17,767 nucleotides of DNA, taken from positions 1 through 17,767 of the forward strand of contig JBBIVO010000034.1 of NCBI GenBank assembly GCA_037439685.1, read 5' to 3'. This DNA is from JAGTRB01 sp037439685 (GTDB lineage: Archaea; Thermoproteota; Bathyarchaeia; TCS64). Position numbers and translations under genes: made by a program. A model generated the notes under the pieces. The model made no database searches. It was not told where the DNA came from and saw only the letters and a list, made by a program, of their open reading frames with translations. Each line of letters opens with the position of its first letter. Position 1 is the stretch's first letter. Of this stretch, positions 1 through 7,201 are shown in pieces.

Positions 1-503
1 TCGAGGAAGAGCACGTTGTCGTCGTGGTCCGCCCGGGCGACATTCACCATGCCCACGAGGAAGACGTCCCGGTCCAGGCCGAGGCAGGCCCGGGCGTGGT
101 ACCTCTCGTGGGGCACCAGGGTGTCCGTCTCGGCCGAACCGTGGATGACCACCTCCCTGCATCCGGGCGGTAGCCTGTCCCGGAGGGGGGTGGCGATGGC
201 GATGACGCCGTCGAAGAGGCGCCGGGCGGGGATCTCGAGGGCGGAGTCGTACCGTCCAACCAGCCGGGCCAGTGCGCCCTGGCGCCGGCCCCCGCGGCCC
301 TTCGGACCGTACCACTCCCACCACTCGTCCACGAGGACCGCTCCCCTCGCCATCCTCCCCAGGAGGGAGGGGAGGAGGAGGGATGTGGAGGTGGAGGTCT
401 GGGTTGGGGAGAAGCGGGTTCTCGTCGGGATGATGACATGCCACATCCTGGATAGACATGTCCTGGAGAGGTGAGAACAGAACCCATCATTTGTATACTT
501 CAT
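1..503 (-). CDS. GT4-like glycosyltransferase, partial (C-terminus runs off the window) and N-terminally short
   Basis: The minus strand reads open for 167 codons from an ATG at 503 to the window edge. Residues 94-110 (ARRLFDGVIAIATPLRDRL) and 119-131 (VIHGSAETDTLVP), followed by a segment ending LGLDRDVFLVGMV, match the inter-domain region of GT4 glycosyltransferases, where an 'IPNGVD..FRP' loop leads into the nucleotide-sugar-binding half. Such enzymes transfer sugars from activated donors to lipids or glycans. Only about 90 residues precede the conserved segment, fewer than the full N-terminal Rossmann domain needs, so the 5' end looks truncated or replaced. The start at 503 lies about 26 bases from a minus-strand TATA-like box (533-523), fitting a leaderless mRNA; an ATG at 446 is an alternative. 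Arginine is mostly CGG/CGC here, unlike the AGG-rich genes elsewhere. The family call is reasonably firm; the donor and acceptor are unknown. Confidence 0.6.
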   Translation of the reverse strand, partial: MKYTNDGFCSHLSRTCLSRMWHVIIPTRTRFSPTQTSTSTSLLLPSLLGRMARGAVLVDEWWEWYGPKGRGGRRQGALARLVGRYDSALEIPARRLFDGVIAIATPLRDRLPPGCREVVIHGSAETDTLVPHERYHARACLGLDRDVFLVGMVNVARADHDDNVLFL

Positions 504-533
504 ATAGATACTTGTATACCAACACTTTTATAG
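491..533. promoter_or_regulatory. Divergent promoter with TATA-like box and repeated TACTTGTA operator candidates
   Basis: An A/T-rich block separates the glycosyltransferase and the repressor. CACTTTTATAG at 523-533 reads as a TATA box on either strand. TGTATAC occurs at 492-498 and 513-519, and TAGATACTTGTA at 505-516 recurs exactly at 582-593 in the beginning of the repressor gene. The core TAC-TT-GTA is a short dyad, the type of site bound by dimeric BlaI/CopY regulators (typically TACAnnTGTA), so autoregulation is plausible. Binding is an inference. Confidence 0.5.
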
Positions 534-568
534 TGGAGGGAGGAGTCTTCTCCGTAAGGTGGACCCGG

Positions 569-988
569 GTGCGGATAGTTTTAGATACTTGTAGAGATGG
601 TTTGGAGAAGGTTTTGAGAGATTATCAGATAAAGGTTCTTGAGGTGATATGGGGAAACCCCGATAGGGGGTTGACATCTCGTGAAATACATGATCATGTC
701 AATAAGATTTTGAGATCTAGAGCTGTCTCTAGAGCATCGATCATAAACTTCCTTAACGAGATGTGTGAGCATAATATTATAAAATATGAGGCTGAGAGAT
801 GTAAAGGTGGAGCTAGGAGGAAGTATTTTCCGATGTTGGACGAGGAGGGTTTCAAGAGGTACATAGCGAGAAGGGTCTTCGAGAGCCTCATGAAAGACTT
901 CCCGGAGCAGACGGTTATAGGGATATGCGACTCGCTGGAGGCCCACCCATCCGCAGCTAAAATACTCATGAATCTCGTGAACGGCTGA
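569..988 (+). CDS. BlaI/MecI/CopY-like winged-helix transcriptional repressor
   Basis: About 139 residues. After a short N-terminus the sequence runs LRDYQIKVLEVIWGNP, then a helix beginning LTSREIHDHV, a recognition-helix region (SRASIINFLNEMCEHNIIKYE) and a basic wing (CKGGARRKYFPML), followed by a C-terminal helical dimerisation tail. This is the layout of BlaI/MecI-type repressors, which bind short dyads as dimers. The reading frame is open from 458, but I chose GTG 569 because the TATA-like box at 523-533 lies between 458 and here; TTG 602 is an alternative that would begin MEKVLRDYQ. The first half is A/T-rich and the second half G/C-rich. The downstream neighbour, 87 bases away, is an MBL-fold gene with its own TATA-like box. 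The target genes are unknown; autoregulation is suggested by the repeated element around its promoter. Confidence 0.65.
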   Translation: MRIVLDTCRDGLEKVLRDYQIKVLEVIWGNPDRGLTSREIHDHVNKILRSRAVSRASIINFLNEMCEHNIIKYEAERCKGGARRKYFPMLDEEGFKRYIARRVFESLMKDFPEQTVIGICDSLEAHPSAAKILMNLVNG

Positions 989-1012
989 TTAGGTAGGGAG
1001 GAGGGGAGGGTC

Positions 1013-1044
1013 GAGGATTCCAGCCCCTAATCGGGGCTGGCCTC
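1013..1044 (+). promoter_or_regulatory. Strong stem-loop between repressor and MBL-fold gene
   Basis: CCAGCCCC (1020-1027) and GGGGCTGG (1033-1040) form a perfect 8-bp stem with a 5-base loop (TAATC). The stem extends by GAGG/CCTC across a three-base bulge on the left. It lies 25 bases after the repressor stop and just before the TTATAAG box of the next gene. It could end the repressor transcript or serve as a protein site; there is no T-run directly after it, so a terminator is not proven. Confidence 0.5.
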
Positions 1045-1052
1045 ATCTAAGG

Positions 1053-1059
1053 TTATAAG
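1053..1059 (+). promoter_or_regulatory. TATA-like box of the MBL-fold gene
   Basis: TTATAAG, preceded by the purine-rich AAGG as a possible BRE, sits about 20 bases before the ATG at 1076. No Shine-Dalgarno-like sequence lies between them, which suggests a leaderless or near-leaderless transcript. Confidence 0.45.
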
Positions 1060-1075
1060 CCCGTAATGGGCCTCT

Positions 1076-1726
1076 ATGGTTAGGGTGGGAGACCTGGAGA
1101 TAATCGAGGGGATTAGGTGTATAAGCCTCTCATCTGAAGATGGGCTGGACCTTAAGGTGTACCTCCTAGACTGCCCGGAGGGGCTCGTCCTCTTCGACAC
1201 GGGGCACATGCCTGAGGATATAGAGGCCATCGGCGAGGAGATCGAGGGGATGGGCCGGGGCTGGGGGGATGTCAAGCTCATACTTCTTACCCATAAGCAT
1301 GGAGACCACATCTCCAACCTGGCTAGGCTGAAGGAGTTGACCGGGGCAGCCGTCGCCTCGGGGGAGGGGGAGATGGGAGAGATCGAGGCCGAGACAGGGG
1401 TGAAGGTGGAGAGGGGCCTCAGGCATGGAGACTACATAGACCTATGTGGGGGGATAGAGGCCATCCACGTCCCAGGCCATACGGTCGGGAACCTCTCCTA
1501 CTACCTCTTCAGGCAGAAGGCCATCATAGCCGGGGACACCATCTTCGGAGATGAGGATGGCAACCTCTACCCACCTCCCGAGAGGTACAGCCTGGACGCC
1601 GACGCCGCGAGGAGGGAGCTCAAGAGGCTGCTATTCTACGACTTCGAGATCCTCCTCCTCTCGCATGGTAGGAACCTGCTCAGGGATGCCCGGAGGAGGG
1701 TCAGGGCCCTCTGCGAGGAGATATAA
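1076..1726 (+). CDS. Metallo-beta-lactamase-fold hydrolase
   Basis: 216 residues, the length of a stand-alone small MBL hydrolase of the glyoxalase II-like type. The whole metal site is visible: THKHGDH (H73, H75, D77, H78), VPGHT (H135), AGDT (D154) and the late LSHG (H197). LVLFDTGH at 37-44 is the usual first-domain strand and turn. The set predicts a two-metal hydrolase acting on a thioester, phosphodiester or lactone; the substrate cannot be read from the sequence. There is no signal peptide, so it is cytoplasmic. Its stop is 18 bases from the convergent DUF1805 stop. The start is supported by the TATA-like box at 1053-1059. Its place next to a BlaI-like repressor recalls bacterial bla loci, but nothing here points to antibiotic resistance. 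Confidence 0.88.
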   Translation: MVRVGDLEIIEGIRCISLSSEDGLDLKVYLLDCPEGLVLFDTGHMPEDIEAIGEEIEGMGRGWGDVKLILLTHKHGDHISNLARLKELTGAAVASGEGEMGEIEAETGVKVERGLRHGDYIDLCGGIEAIHVPGHTVGNLSYYLFRQKAIIAGDTIFGDEDGNLYPPPERYSLDADAARRELKRLLFYDFEILLLSHGRNLLRDARRRVRALCEEI

Positions 1727-1744
1727 AAACCCAGGGGCTCCACA

Positions 1745-2062
1745 CTATGCGAGGAGGCCTATCACCTCCCTCACGGTCCTCCCCTGCTCGAGGCCGAGGG
1801 CTGAGGCCTTGGAGGTGACCCCCCTTATCGTGGAGTTCAACACCTCCTCGAAGCTCTTCACCCCTGTGACCACCGCCGCGGCTAGCCCAAGCCTCTCGGC
1901 CACCTCCAGGTTCAGGTAGCCGCACATGACGAGGCCCCTTCCACCCCTCACCAGCAGTAGGGGTGGGCCCCCTGGGATCTCCACCTTGAGGGCGAGGAGG
2001 GACCTTTCCCCCACCTTAACCTCATCTATCTCTATCATCCCTTGAAGCTGTGGTCTCGCCAT
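1745..2062 (-). CDS. DUF1805 (YunC-like) family protein
   Basis: 105 residues, matching this short family. The hallmark segment RGLVMCGYLN is followed by AERLGLAAAVVTGVKSFEE, and the C-terminus has the usual GxTVREVI-like ending (GRTVREVIGLL). The family occurs in archaea and Bacilli and its biochemical function is not established. A GAGGT Shine-Dalgarno-like sequence lies about 8 bases before the ATG at 2062, and a minus-strand TATA-like box (GGATAAAAAC, 2107-2098) lies farther upstream, so this start is well supported. A second in-frame ATG exists at residue 9. It is divergent from the helicase gene and shares its promoter region. Confidence 0.8.
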   Translation of the reverse strand: MARPQLQGMIEIDEVKVGERSLLALKVEIPGGPPLLLVRGGRGLVMCGYLNLEVAERLGLAAAVVTGVKSFEEVLNSTIRGVTSKASALGLEQGRTVREVIGLLA

Positions 2063-2097
2063 GATTTAACCTCTTCTAGGAGAGGAATCTCGGCATC

Positions 2098-2107
2098 GTT
2101 TTTATCC
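2098..2107. promoter_or_regulatory. Shared bidirectional TATA-like element
   Basis: GTTTTTATCC on the plus strand is GGATAAAAAC on the minus strand. It is about 40 bases from each divergent start (2062 minus, 2144 plus), and each start also has a Shine-Dalgarno-like run (GAGGT and GGGGGG). One element may serve both genes, or a second weaker box may exist. Confidence 0.45.
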
Positions 2108-2143
2108 TCCTAGAGCGAATGATCTTGAGCTGGGGGGTCTAAG

Positions 2144-5021
2144 GTGGAGGAGCCCTTCTCAACCCTTTGCCGTCCGATAAGGAGGCTTTTGGAGGAGAGG
2201 GGTTTCCATCAGCCCACTGAGCCCCAGAGGAGGATCATACCCCTGGTCCTGGAGGGGAGGAACGTCCTCCTGATCTCTCCGACGGCCACGGGGAAGACTG
2301 AGGCCGCCCTCCTCCCAGTCTTCCACATGTTCCTGATGAGGGGGGCTCGCCCGCCGGGGATCAGCATCCTCTACATCACGCCCCTCAGGGCCCTGAATAG
2401 GGACATCCTTGACAGGTTCACCTGGTGGTGTAACAGGCTGGACATAAGCCTTGCCGTCAGGCATGGGGATACGACGGGGAGGGAGAGGGAGAGCCAGAGG
2501 AGGTCTCCACCGGAGATGCTGATAACCACTCCAGAGACCCTCCAGGCGGTGTTGATGGGTAGGACCCTAAGGCGCTACCTCAGATGGGTGAGGTGGATCA
2601 TAATCGACGAGATCCACGAGCTGGCCGACAACAAGAGGGGCTGCCAGCTCAGCATAGCCCTGGAGAGGCTGAGGCAGATAGCCAAGGACGGGTTCCAGCT
2701 GATAGGGCTCAGCGCCACGATCGGCAGCCCTGAAGAGGTTGGGAGGTTCTTGGTCGGCGTCGGGAGGGATGTGGAGGTGGTCCAGGTCTCCATGGCTAGG
2801 GAGATGGAGCTTGACATCATCTGCCCGGAGCCTGAGCCAGAGGATTATGAACTGGCATCGAAGCTCTACACCTATCCGGAGGTGGCCACGAGGCTTAGGG
2901 CGATGAAGGAGCTGGTGGAGAGACATAGGACGACGCTGATATTCACCAATACCAGGGCAACCTCAGAGGTCTTGGCGAGCAGGTTCAACATATGGGACCT
3001 GGACTTCCCCCTAAGCATCCACCACGGCTCCCTCGCGAAGACGAGTAGGATAGCGGCGGAGAAGGGGTTGAAGACGGGAGAGCTCAGGACCGTCGTCTGC
3101 ACGAGCTCCCTCGAGCTGGGCATAGACGTGGGAAGCATAGACCTGGTCGTCCAGTACAACTCCCCCAGGCAGGTGACGAGGCTCCTCCAGAGGGTTGGGA
3201 GGAGCGGGCATAGAGTTNNNNNNNNNNNNNNNNNNNNTAAGGGGGTGGTGATAGCCCTAGACAGCGACGACATCCTCGAGTCGATGGTCATCTGCAGGAG
3301 GGCCCTCAACGAGGAGCTGGAGCCCGTGAAGATCCCCAGCAAGCCCTACGACGTCCTGATAAACCAGATGGTCGCCGAGCTGATGGCGAAGGGTCGCCTG
3401 TACTACCTCCAGATAAAGAGCCTCTTCGGAAACGCCTATCCCTACAGGGAGCTCGACGAGAGGGANNNNNNNNNNNNNNATCGGGTTCGCCGCCAGGTAC
3501 ATGCACGAGAGGTTCCCCAGGCTGGCATGGCTCTCAGAGGAGGATGAGCTCCTGATAAAGCCTAGGGGTGAGAGGAGGACCCTCTACAACTACTTCTTCA
3601 ACAACCTCTCCATGATACCAGACGAGAAGGACTACCTGGTTTTAGACGTGGAGGAGGAGAGCCCTGTGGGGATCCTCCTCGAGGCCTTCGTCGCCGAGTA
3701 TGCAAGGCCAGGGGTCAAGTTCATCATAAGGGGTAGGCCCTGGAGGATCTTGAACATCCACGGCGACAAGATCCACGTGAGGGCTGAGGACGACCCGACT
3801 GGGGCGATACCGAGCTGGGTTGGGGAGGAGATCCCAGTCCCCTTCGAGGTGGCCCAGGAGGTCGGGTCGATAAAGGCCATGGTCGAGGAGGGGGTGAAGG
3901 GGGGAGCAGGGGCTGAGGAGATCGCCCAAAGGCTCTCCGAGGCCTACCCAGCCAGGGTTGAGACCATACTGAGAGGGATAGAGCCGATAGCAGAACAGGT
4001 GAGGAGGGGCCTCATGGCTCCGACGGACCGCAGGATCCTCGTCGAGGAGTGGGAGGAGAACATCATAGTCCACGCGAACCTCGGAACCCTGGTCAACAGA
4101 ACCCTCTCCCTCCTGCTGGGCTACGCGGTATCTGAGGAGACGGGATACCCCGTAGGGCTCCAGCACGACCCATATAGGGTGGTCATCCAGGCCGCTGGGG
4201 GGATAAACGGAGCCTACATATCGAGGCTGTTGAAGGGGCTCGCGGGGAGGAACCTTGAAGCGACCCTCAGGGCTGCGGTGACGAGATCCGGGCTATTCAA
4301 GAGGAGGCTGATAAACGTGGGGAGGAAATCTGGAGCCCTAAGCAAGGGCGTCAACTTCAGCAATGTGACCCTGGGAAGGCTGGTTAAGGGCTTCGAGGGG
4401 ACATGCATCTTCGAGGAGGCCTTGAGGGAGACCCTCGAGAAGGACCTAGACCCCGAGGCCACCATCAGGATCCTAGAGGCAGCCCACTCCGGGGAGGTGG
4501 AGGTTGAGAGGCTTGAGACAGGGGGGGAGCCGAGCCCCCTCGCGATGGTAGCCATCGAGACCATAAAGATGAAGACGGACATCGTCCCACCGGAGAAGAT
4601 GGACCGGGTGATCTACGAGTCGGCGAGAGCCCGCCTCCTGAACGAGGCCAGGGTCTTAGGATGCCTGAGATGCCGAGAATATGTCGAGAGCAGGAGGATA
4701 AAGGACCTCCCAGACCTCATAAGATGCCCGAGGTGCGGCTCGACCGAGGTTGGGGTCTTCGACAGGAGCGTCGAGGAGGTTAGGATGGCCATGGCCCAAG
4801 CGGAAAGGGCCTCAGGGGGGCCCCCATGGTGGAACAGGGGGAGAGACTCATCCAGGCTGGTCTCCATGTATGGAAGGAGGGGAGCCATAGTGGCCACGGC
4901 CAGACGGATCGACTTCGAAGAGGCCTGGGACATCCTGGAGGGTTGCGAAGGCGAGTCCGAGGAGTTCTTCAGGGCGATAGTAGAGGCTGAGAGGAGAGCC
5001 CTCAGAGAACGCTTCCTCTAG
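2144..5021 (+). CDS. lhr: Lhr-family ATP-dependent helicase (sequence interrupted by two runs of N)
   Basis: A superfamily 2 helicase of about 950 residues acting on DNA or RNA 3'-tailed substrates. The N-terminal part shows the Q-motif-like PTEPQRR, Walker A SPTATGKTEAA (K51), DEIH (155-158), SAT (190-192), motif IV TLIFTNTR, motif V TSSLELGIDVG and motif VI QRVGRSGHR (349-357). After the second gap the Lhr winged-helix and core-specific region continues (NIIVHANLGTLVNR). Near the C-terminus two CxxC pairs (nucleotides 4662-4673 and 4725-4736) form a probable zinc ribbon; some archaeal Lhr groups carry such a motif. The start is GTG 2144 with a GGGGGG run six bases upstream. The codons before and after the N run at 3466-3479 are in different phases, so that run does not have its true length; I treat the gene as intact. 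A genuine frameshift cannot be excluded. Confidence 0.88.
3218..3237. other. Run of 20 N inside the helicase gene
   Basis: Unresolved bases directly after motif VI (GRSGHRV). The frame before and after agrees with a 20-base length, but Lhr proteins usually have only a few residues between this motif and the KGVVIALD strand, so the true length may be shorter. Confidence 0.95.
3466..3479. other. Run of 14 N inside the helicase gene that breaks the frame
   Basis: The upstream part is read in phase with 2144 and the downstream part (IGFAARYMHERF, from 3480) in phase with 3501. A 14-base gap cannot join them; 13 or 16 bases would. The N count is therefore not the real length, or a one-base indel lies nearby. 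Confidence 0.95.
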
Positions 5022-5070
5022 AACCCTCAGCGTCAAGCATATCTAGAACCCGGCGAGACTATCTAAGGCG

Positions 5071-5736
5071 ATGAAGAGGATAGGATTGATAACCCTTGGC
5101 CAGTCTCCTAGGACAGATATAATGCCAGACCTGATGATGATCCTGGGCGAGGGGTTCGAGGTCCTAGAGGCAGGGGCCCTAGACGACTACACGCCTCAGG
5201 AGGTTGAGAGGCTCCCCATCAGGGAGGGAGACGAGATCCTCGTCACGAGGATGAGAGACGGGAGGGAGGTGAAGGTGACCAGGGACTTCATCATCCCCCT
5301 GATCCAGAAGAGGGTCTCAGAGCTCGAGAAGGAGGTGGAGGTCATCCTCCTCCTATGCACCGGGAGGTTTCCAGAGTTCAAGTCTAAGGCCTTGATCGTG
5401 ACGCCCTCGGAGATAGTGAGGGGGGCCGTGAACGCGGCCATCAGGAGGGGCAGGCTGGGAATAGTCTATCCAGCCAAGGAGCAGACGGCCAGGGCCCAGA
5501 GGGAGTGGGGCAGTGAGGGGCTTGAGGTCTACGCCGACTCCGCATCCCCCTACGGCCCAGAGGAGGAGATCCTCTCCCTGGCTGAGAGGCTCGCCGAGAG
5601 GGACCTGGACCTGATCCTCCTGAACTGCATGGGCTTCGGCTACAGGGCGAAGTTGCTCATCAGGGAGAGGACCGGGAGACCCGTCATCCAGGCGAACGCC
5701 CTCGTGGCAAGGGTTCTTAAGGAGATCGCCTCCTGA
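5071..5736 (+). CDS. AroM-family protein
   Basis: 221 residues, the same size as Escherichia coli AroM (about 225). It opens with MKRIGLITLGQSPRTDIMPD and continues with EAGALDDYTPQEVERL, an LVTRMRDGREV block, a central strand with a conserved cysteine (LLLCTGRFPEF, around residues 93-103) and LLNCMGFGY near residue 184. These are family signatures. The AroM fold resembles Asp/Glu racemase-like proteins with two cysteines on opposite lobes, but no reaction has been established; the link to aromatic biosynthesis rests only on the E. coli gene name. The start is the ATG at 5071. Upstream there is no good ribosome site, but an AT-rich CATATCTAG (about 5039-5047) could be a TATA box for a leaderless transcript. 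It lies 49 bases after the helicase stop and five bases from the convergent operon. Confidence 0.85.
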   Translation: MKRIGLITLGQSPRTDIMPDLMMILGEGFEVLEAGALDDYTPQEVERLPIREGDEILVTRMRDGREVKVTRDFIIPLIQKRVSELEKEVEVILLLCTGRFPEFKSKALIVTPSEIVRGAVNAAIRRGRLGIVYPAKEQTARAQREWGSEGLEVYADSASPYGPEEEILSLAERLAERDLDLILLNCMGFGYRAKLLIRERTGRPVIQANALVARVLKEIAS

Positions 5737-5741
5737 ATCCC

Positions 5742-6470
5742 CTACCATTTTTGGGCGTATCGTGGATACCTGACCAATTTCACCTCGAATGGGGGAAATG
5801 AATATACCTTGATCTCTAAAGACCAAATGGTCGCCCCGGTCAATCTCAATGGGTTGACGATGTATCCCTTGGATATTCGAATCTTCTCAACCTCTTCCCA
5901 TGTGGCTGGGGTTCTCCGTATAGAGTACATGGCACCTCCCCTGTTCTCGAGACCGCCATAATCTCCAAGGCCTATTCCTATGCCGACTCCAGGCCCTCCA
6001 TCGAAGAAGATGGTTGCCAGCTCCAGATAGCTCCCATTACATATGGTTCTCGCGAAGCCCCTCACAATATTCGGCATCTTCAGCCTATCTAAGAGGGGCC
6101 ATACATCCCTGAGGCTCTTAACCTCGAAGCGCTCTATCTCAACCTCCTCAGCGAACTCATTGGGGTCAATGGGCTCGAAGAAGTAGATGCGTAAACCCCT
6201 TTCCTTGCGAACCAGCCTCAAATAGTCGAAGTCCTCGGTGAAGACATCGTCGTAGAAGACCTCGCCGTTCACCATCACCCTTAGAGGGGCTGCCTCCCTC
6301 TGGGTCAGCGATTGAGCTATAACCCATACAATGATCACTAAGCCCAGGGATATGATGATGGGCGCGATTTTCAAACTCCTCGGAATCTCCACATCAGGTT
6401 TGATGCGAGAGACAACCTTGATATTTGGATACCAGGACATATAACACTTGAAGACTTTCCGTAAGTTCAT
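5742..6470 (-). CDS. Unrecognised single-pass membrane protein with a glycine-rich external domain
   Basis: 242 residues and no family I recognise. Residues 1-34 are basic and include a cysteine and two tryptophan/tyrosine clusters. Residues 35-53 (APIIISLGLVIIVWVIAQS) form one membrane helix, and about 185 residues follow that should lie outside the cell. That part contains an acidic stretch (PNEFAEEVEIERFEV) and a glycine-rich segment at 158-180 (DGGPGVGIGIGLGDYGG). By the positive-inside rule the N-terminus is cytoplasmic. Its ATG overlaps the stop of the upstream gene by four bases (ATGA), so the two are translated together. The codon use is less AGG-dominated and more A/T-rich than in the neighbouring helicase. 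It may be a surface or envelope protein anchored next to its secreted partner; that is inference. Confidence 0.6.
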   Translation of the reverse strand: MNLRKVFKCYMSWYPNIKVVSRIKPDVEIPRSLKIAPIIISLGLVIIVWVIAQSLTQREAAPLRVMVNGEVFYDDVFTEDFDYLRLVRKERGLRIYFFEPIDPNEFAEEVEIERFEVKSLRDVWPLLDRLKMPNIVRGFARTICNGSYLELATIFFDGGPGVGIGIGLGDYGGLENRGGAMYSIRRTPATWEEVEKIRISKGYIVNPLRLTGATIWSLEIKVYSFPPFEVKLVRYPRYAQKW

Positions 6471-7057
6471 GGCTCATAGGGAGTTTCATCCTTAAAGAGA
6501 TTTAGTGGGCGAGTTAGATGGCAGTGATCTCCCCCTCTCTTCATATTCCAGATTCTCATTTGAGCATCGGCCATATAAGCAGGTAGTAACATATCCTCGC
6601 TCACTATGGATATCTTATGAACCATCCAGAATAGTGCGTTCCCAGTGTTGCATCCTCGTTTTTTGATTCTCACATAGTACAAACCATCCGCTGGGGCGCT
6701 CACCCTTACTTCGCTTCCCCAAACTGGGGGTGATGAAGCAGCCCATTCATCTTCATCCATTTCTGGAGTTACTATGCCTATCTTCATGAGAGCTAGCGGA
6801 CTCCACATTATAGTTATTCCAACCTCTTGTCCCTCCCTCAGATAAAACGGTGTCCATTTCTCAGGCCATCCATACTCGTCATACATCCCGGGGAAAAGAT
6901 ATCCCTCCACCTCCACGAACTCTTTCGGCTCAATCTCCCCTTCATCTTGAGCCCACTTCTCCGAAGCCGCTACTGGAAAGGTAAAGTATAGAAGCACCAT
7001 AGTAATAAAGAGTGTAGTCAGATATTGAGTAATTCTTCTACCATTATTTTGAGGCAC
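6467..7057 (-). CDS. Unrecognised secreted protein, possibly with a PPC-like beta-sandwich
   Basis: 196 residues starting at GTG 7057. Residues 7-31 make a clear signal peptide: basic RR, a hydrophobic core (LTTLFITMVLLYFTF) and an AxA-like cleavage region (VAASEKWA). The mature part, about 165 residues, contains FYLREGQEVGITIMW (71-85), an acidic loop and a late APADGLYYVRIKK (121-133). That order, 'YL..G..V.I.....' then '.A..G.YYVRV', resembles the pre-peptidase C-terminal (PPC) beta-sandwich and related secreted jelly rolls; I see no catalytic motif. A TATA-like CATTTATG (7089-7082) lies about 26 bases from the GTG, so the mRNA is probably leaderless and the operon starts here. It overlaps the downstream membrane-protein gene by four bases. 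Confidence 0.62.
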   Translation of the reverse strand: MPQNNGRRITQYLTTLFITMVLLYFTFPVAASEKWAQDEGEIEPKEFVEVEGYLFPGMYDEYGWPEKWTPFYLREGQEVGITIMWSPLALMKIGIVTPEMDEDEWAASSPPVWGSEVRVSAPADGLYYVRIKKRGCNTGNALFWMVHKISIVSEDMLLPAYMADAQMRIWNMKRGGDHCHLTRPLNLFKDETPYEP

Positions 7058-7081
7058 GTCTATTTTTGACGTGAACTAAAA

Positions 7082-7089
7082 CATAAATG
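7082..7089 (-). promoter_or_regulatory. TATA-like box for the exported-protein operon
   Basis: The minus strand reads CATTTATG within ACATTTATGTTTTAG, centred about 28 bases from the GTG at 7057. No Shine-Dalgarno-like sequence separates it from the start, in keeping with a leaderless transcript. Confidence 0.45.
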
Positions 7090-7201
7090 TTTCGTGTCGT
7101 TCTGTGGTCGTGTTTAGTTAAGGTTTTTAGGCTGTTCTCTTCCAGCTCCTTAGGGGCGATGGGCCGTGTTTGTTAGGGAGGGGACAGCCTGGTAGACGTC
7201 T

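Noticed and set aside
16..474. Open plus-strand frame and another minus frame (44-490) over the glycosyltransferase
   Set aside because: Both give proline/arginine/serine-rich text without motifs. They are shadows of the third frame on the minus strand, which has clear GT4 signatures.
458..568. Longer N-terminus for the BlaI-like repressor
   Set aside because: It would translate across the TATA-like box and the repeated element, and the extra residues have no counterpart in the family.
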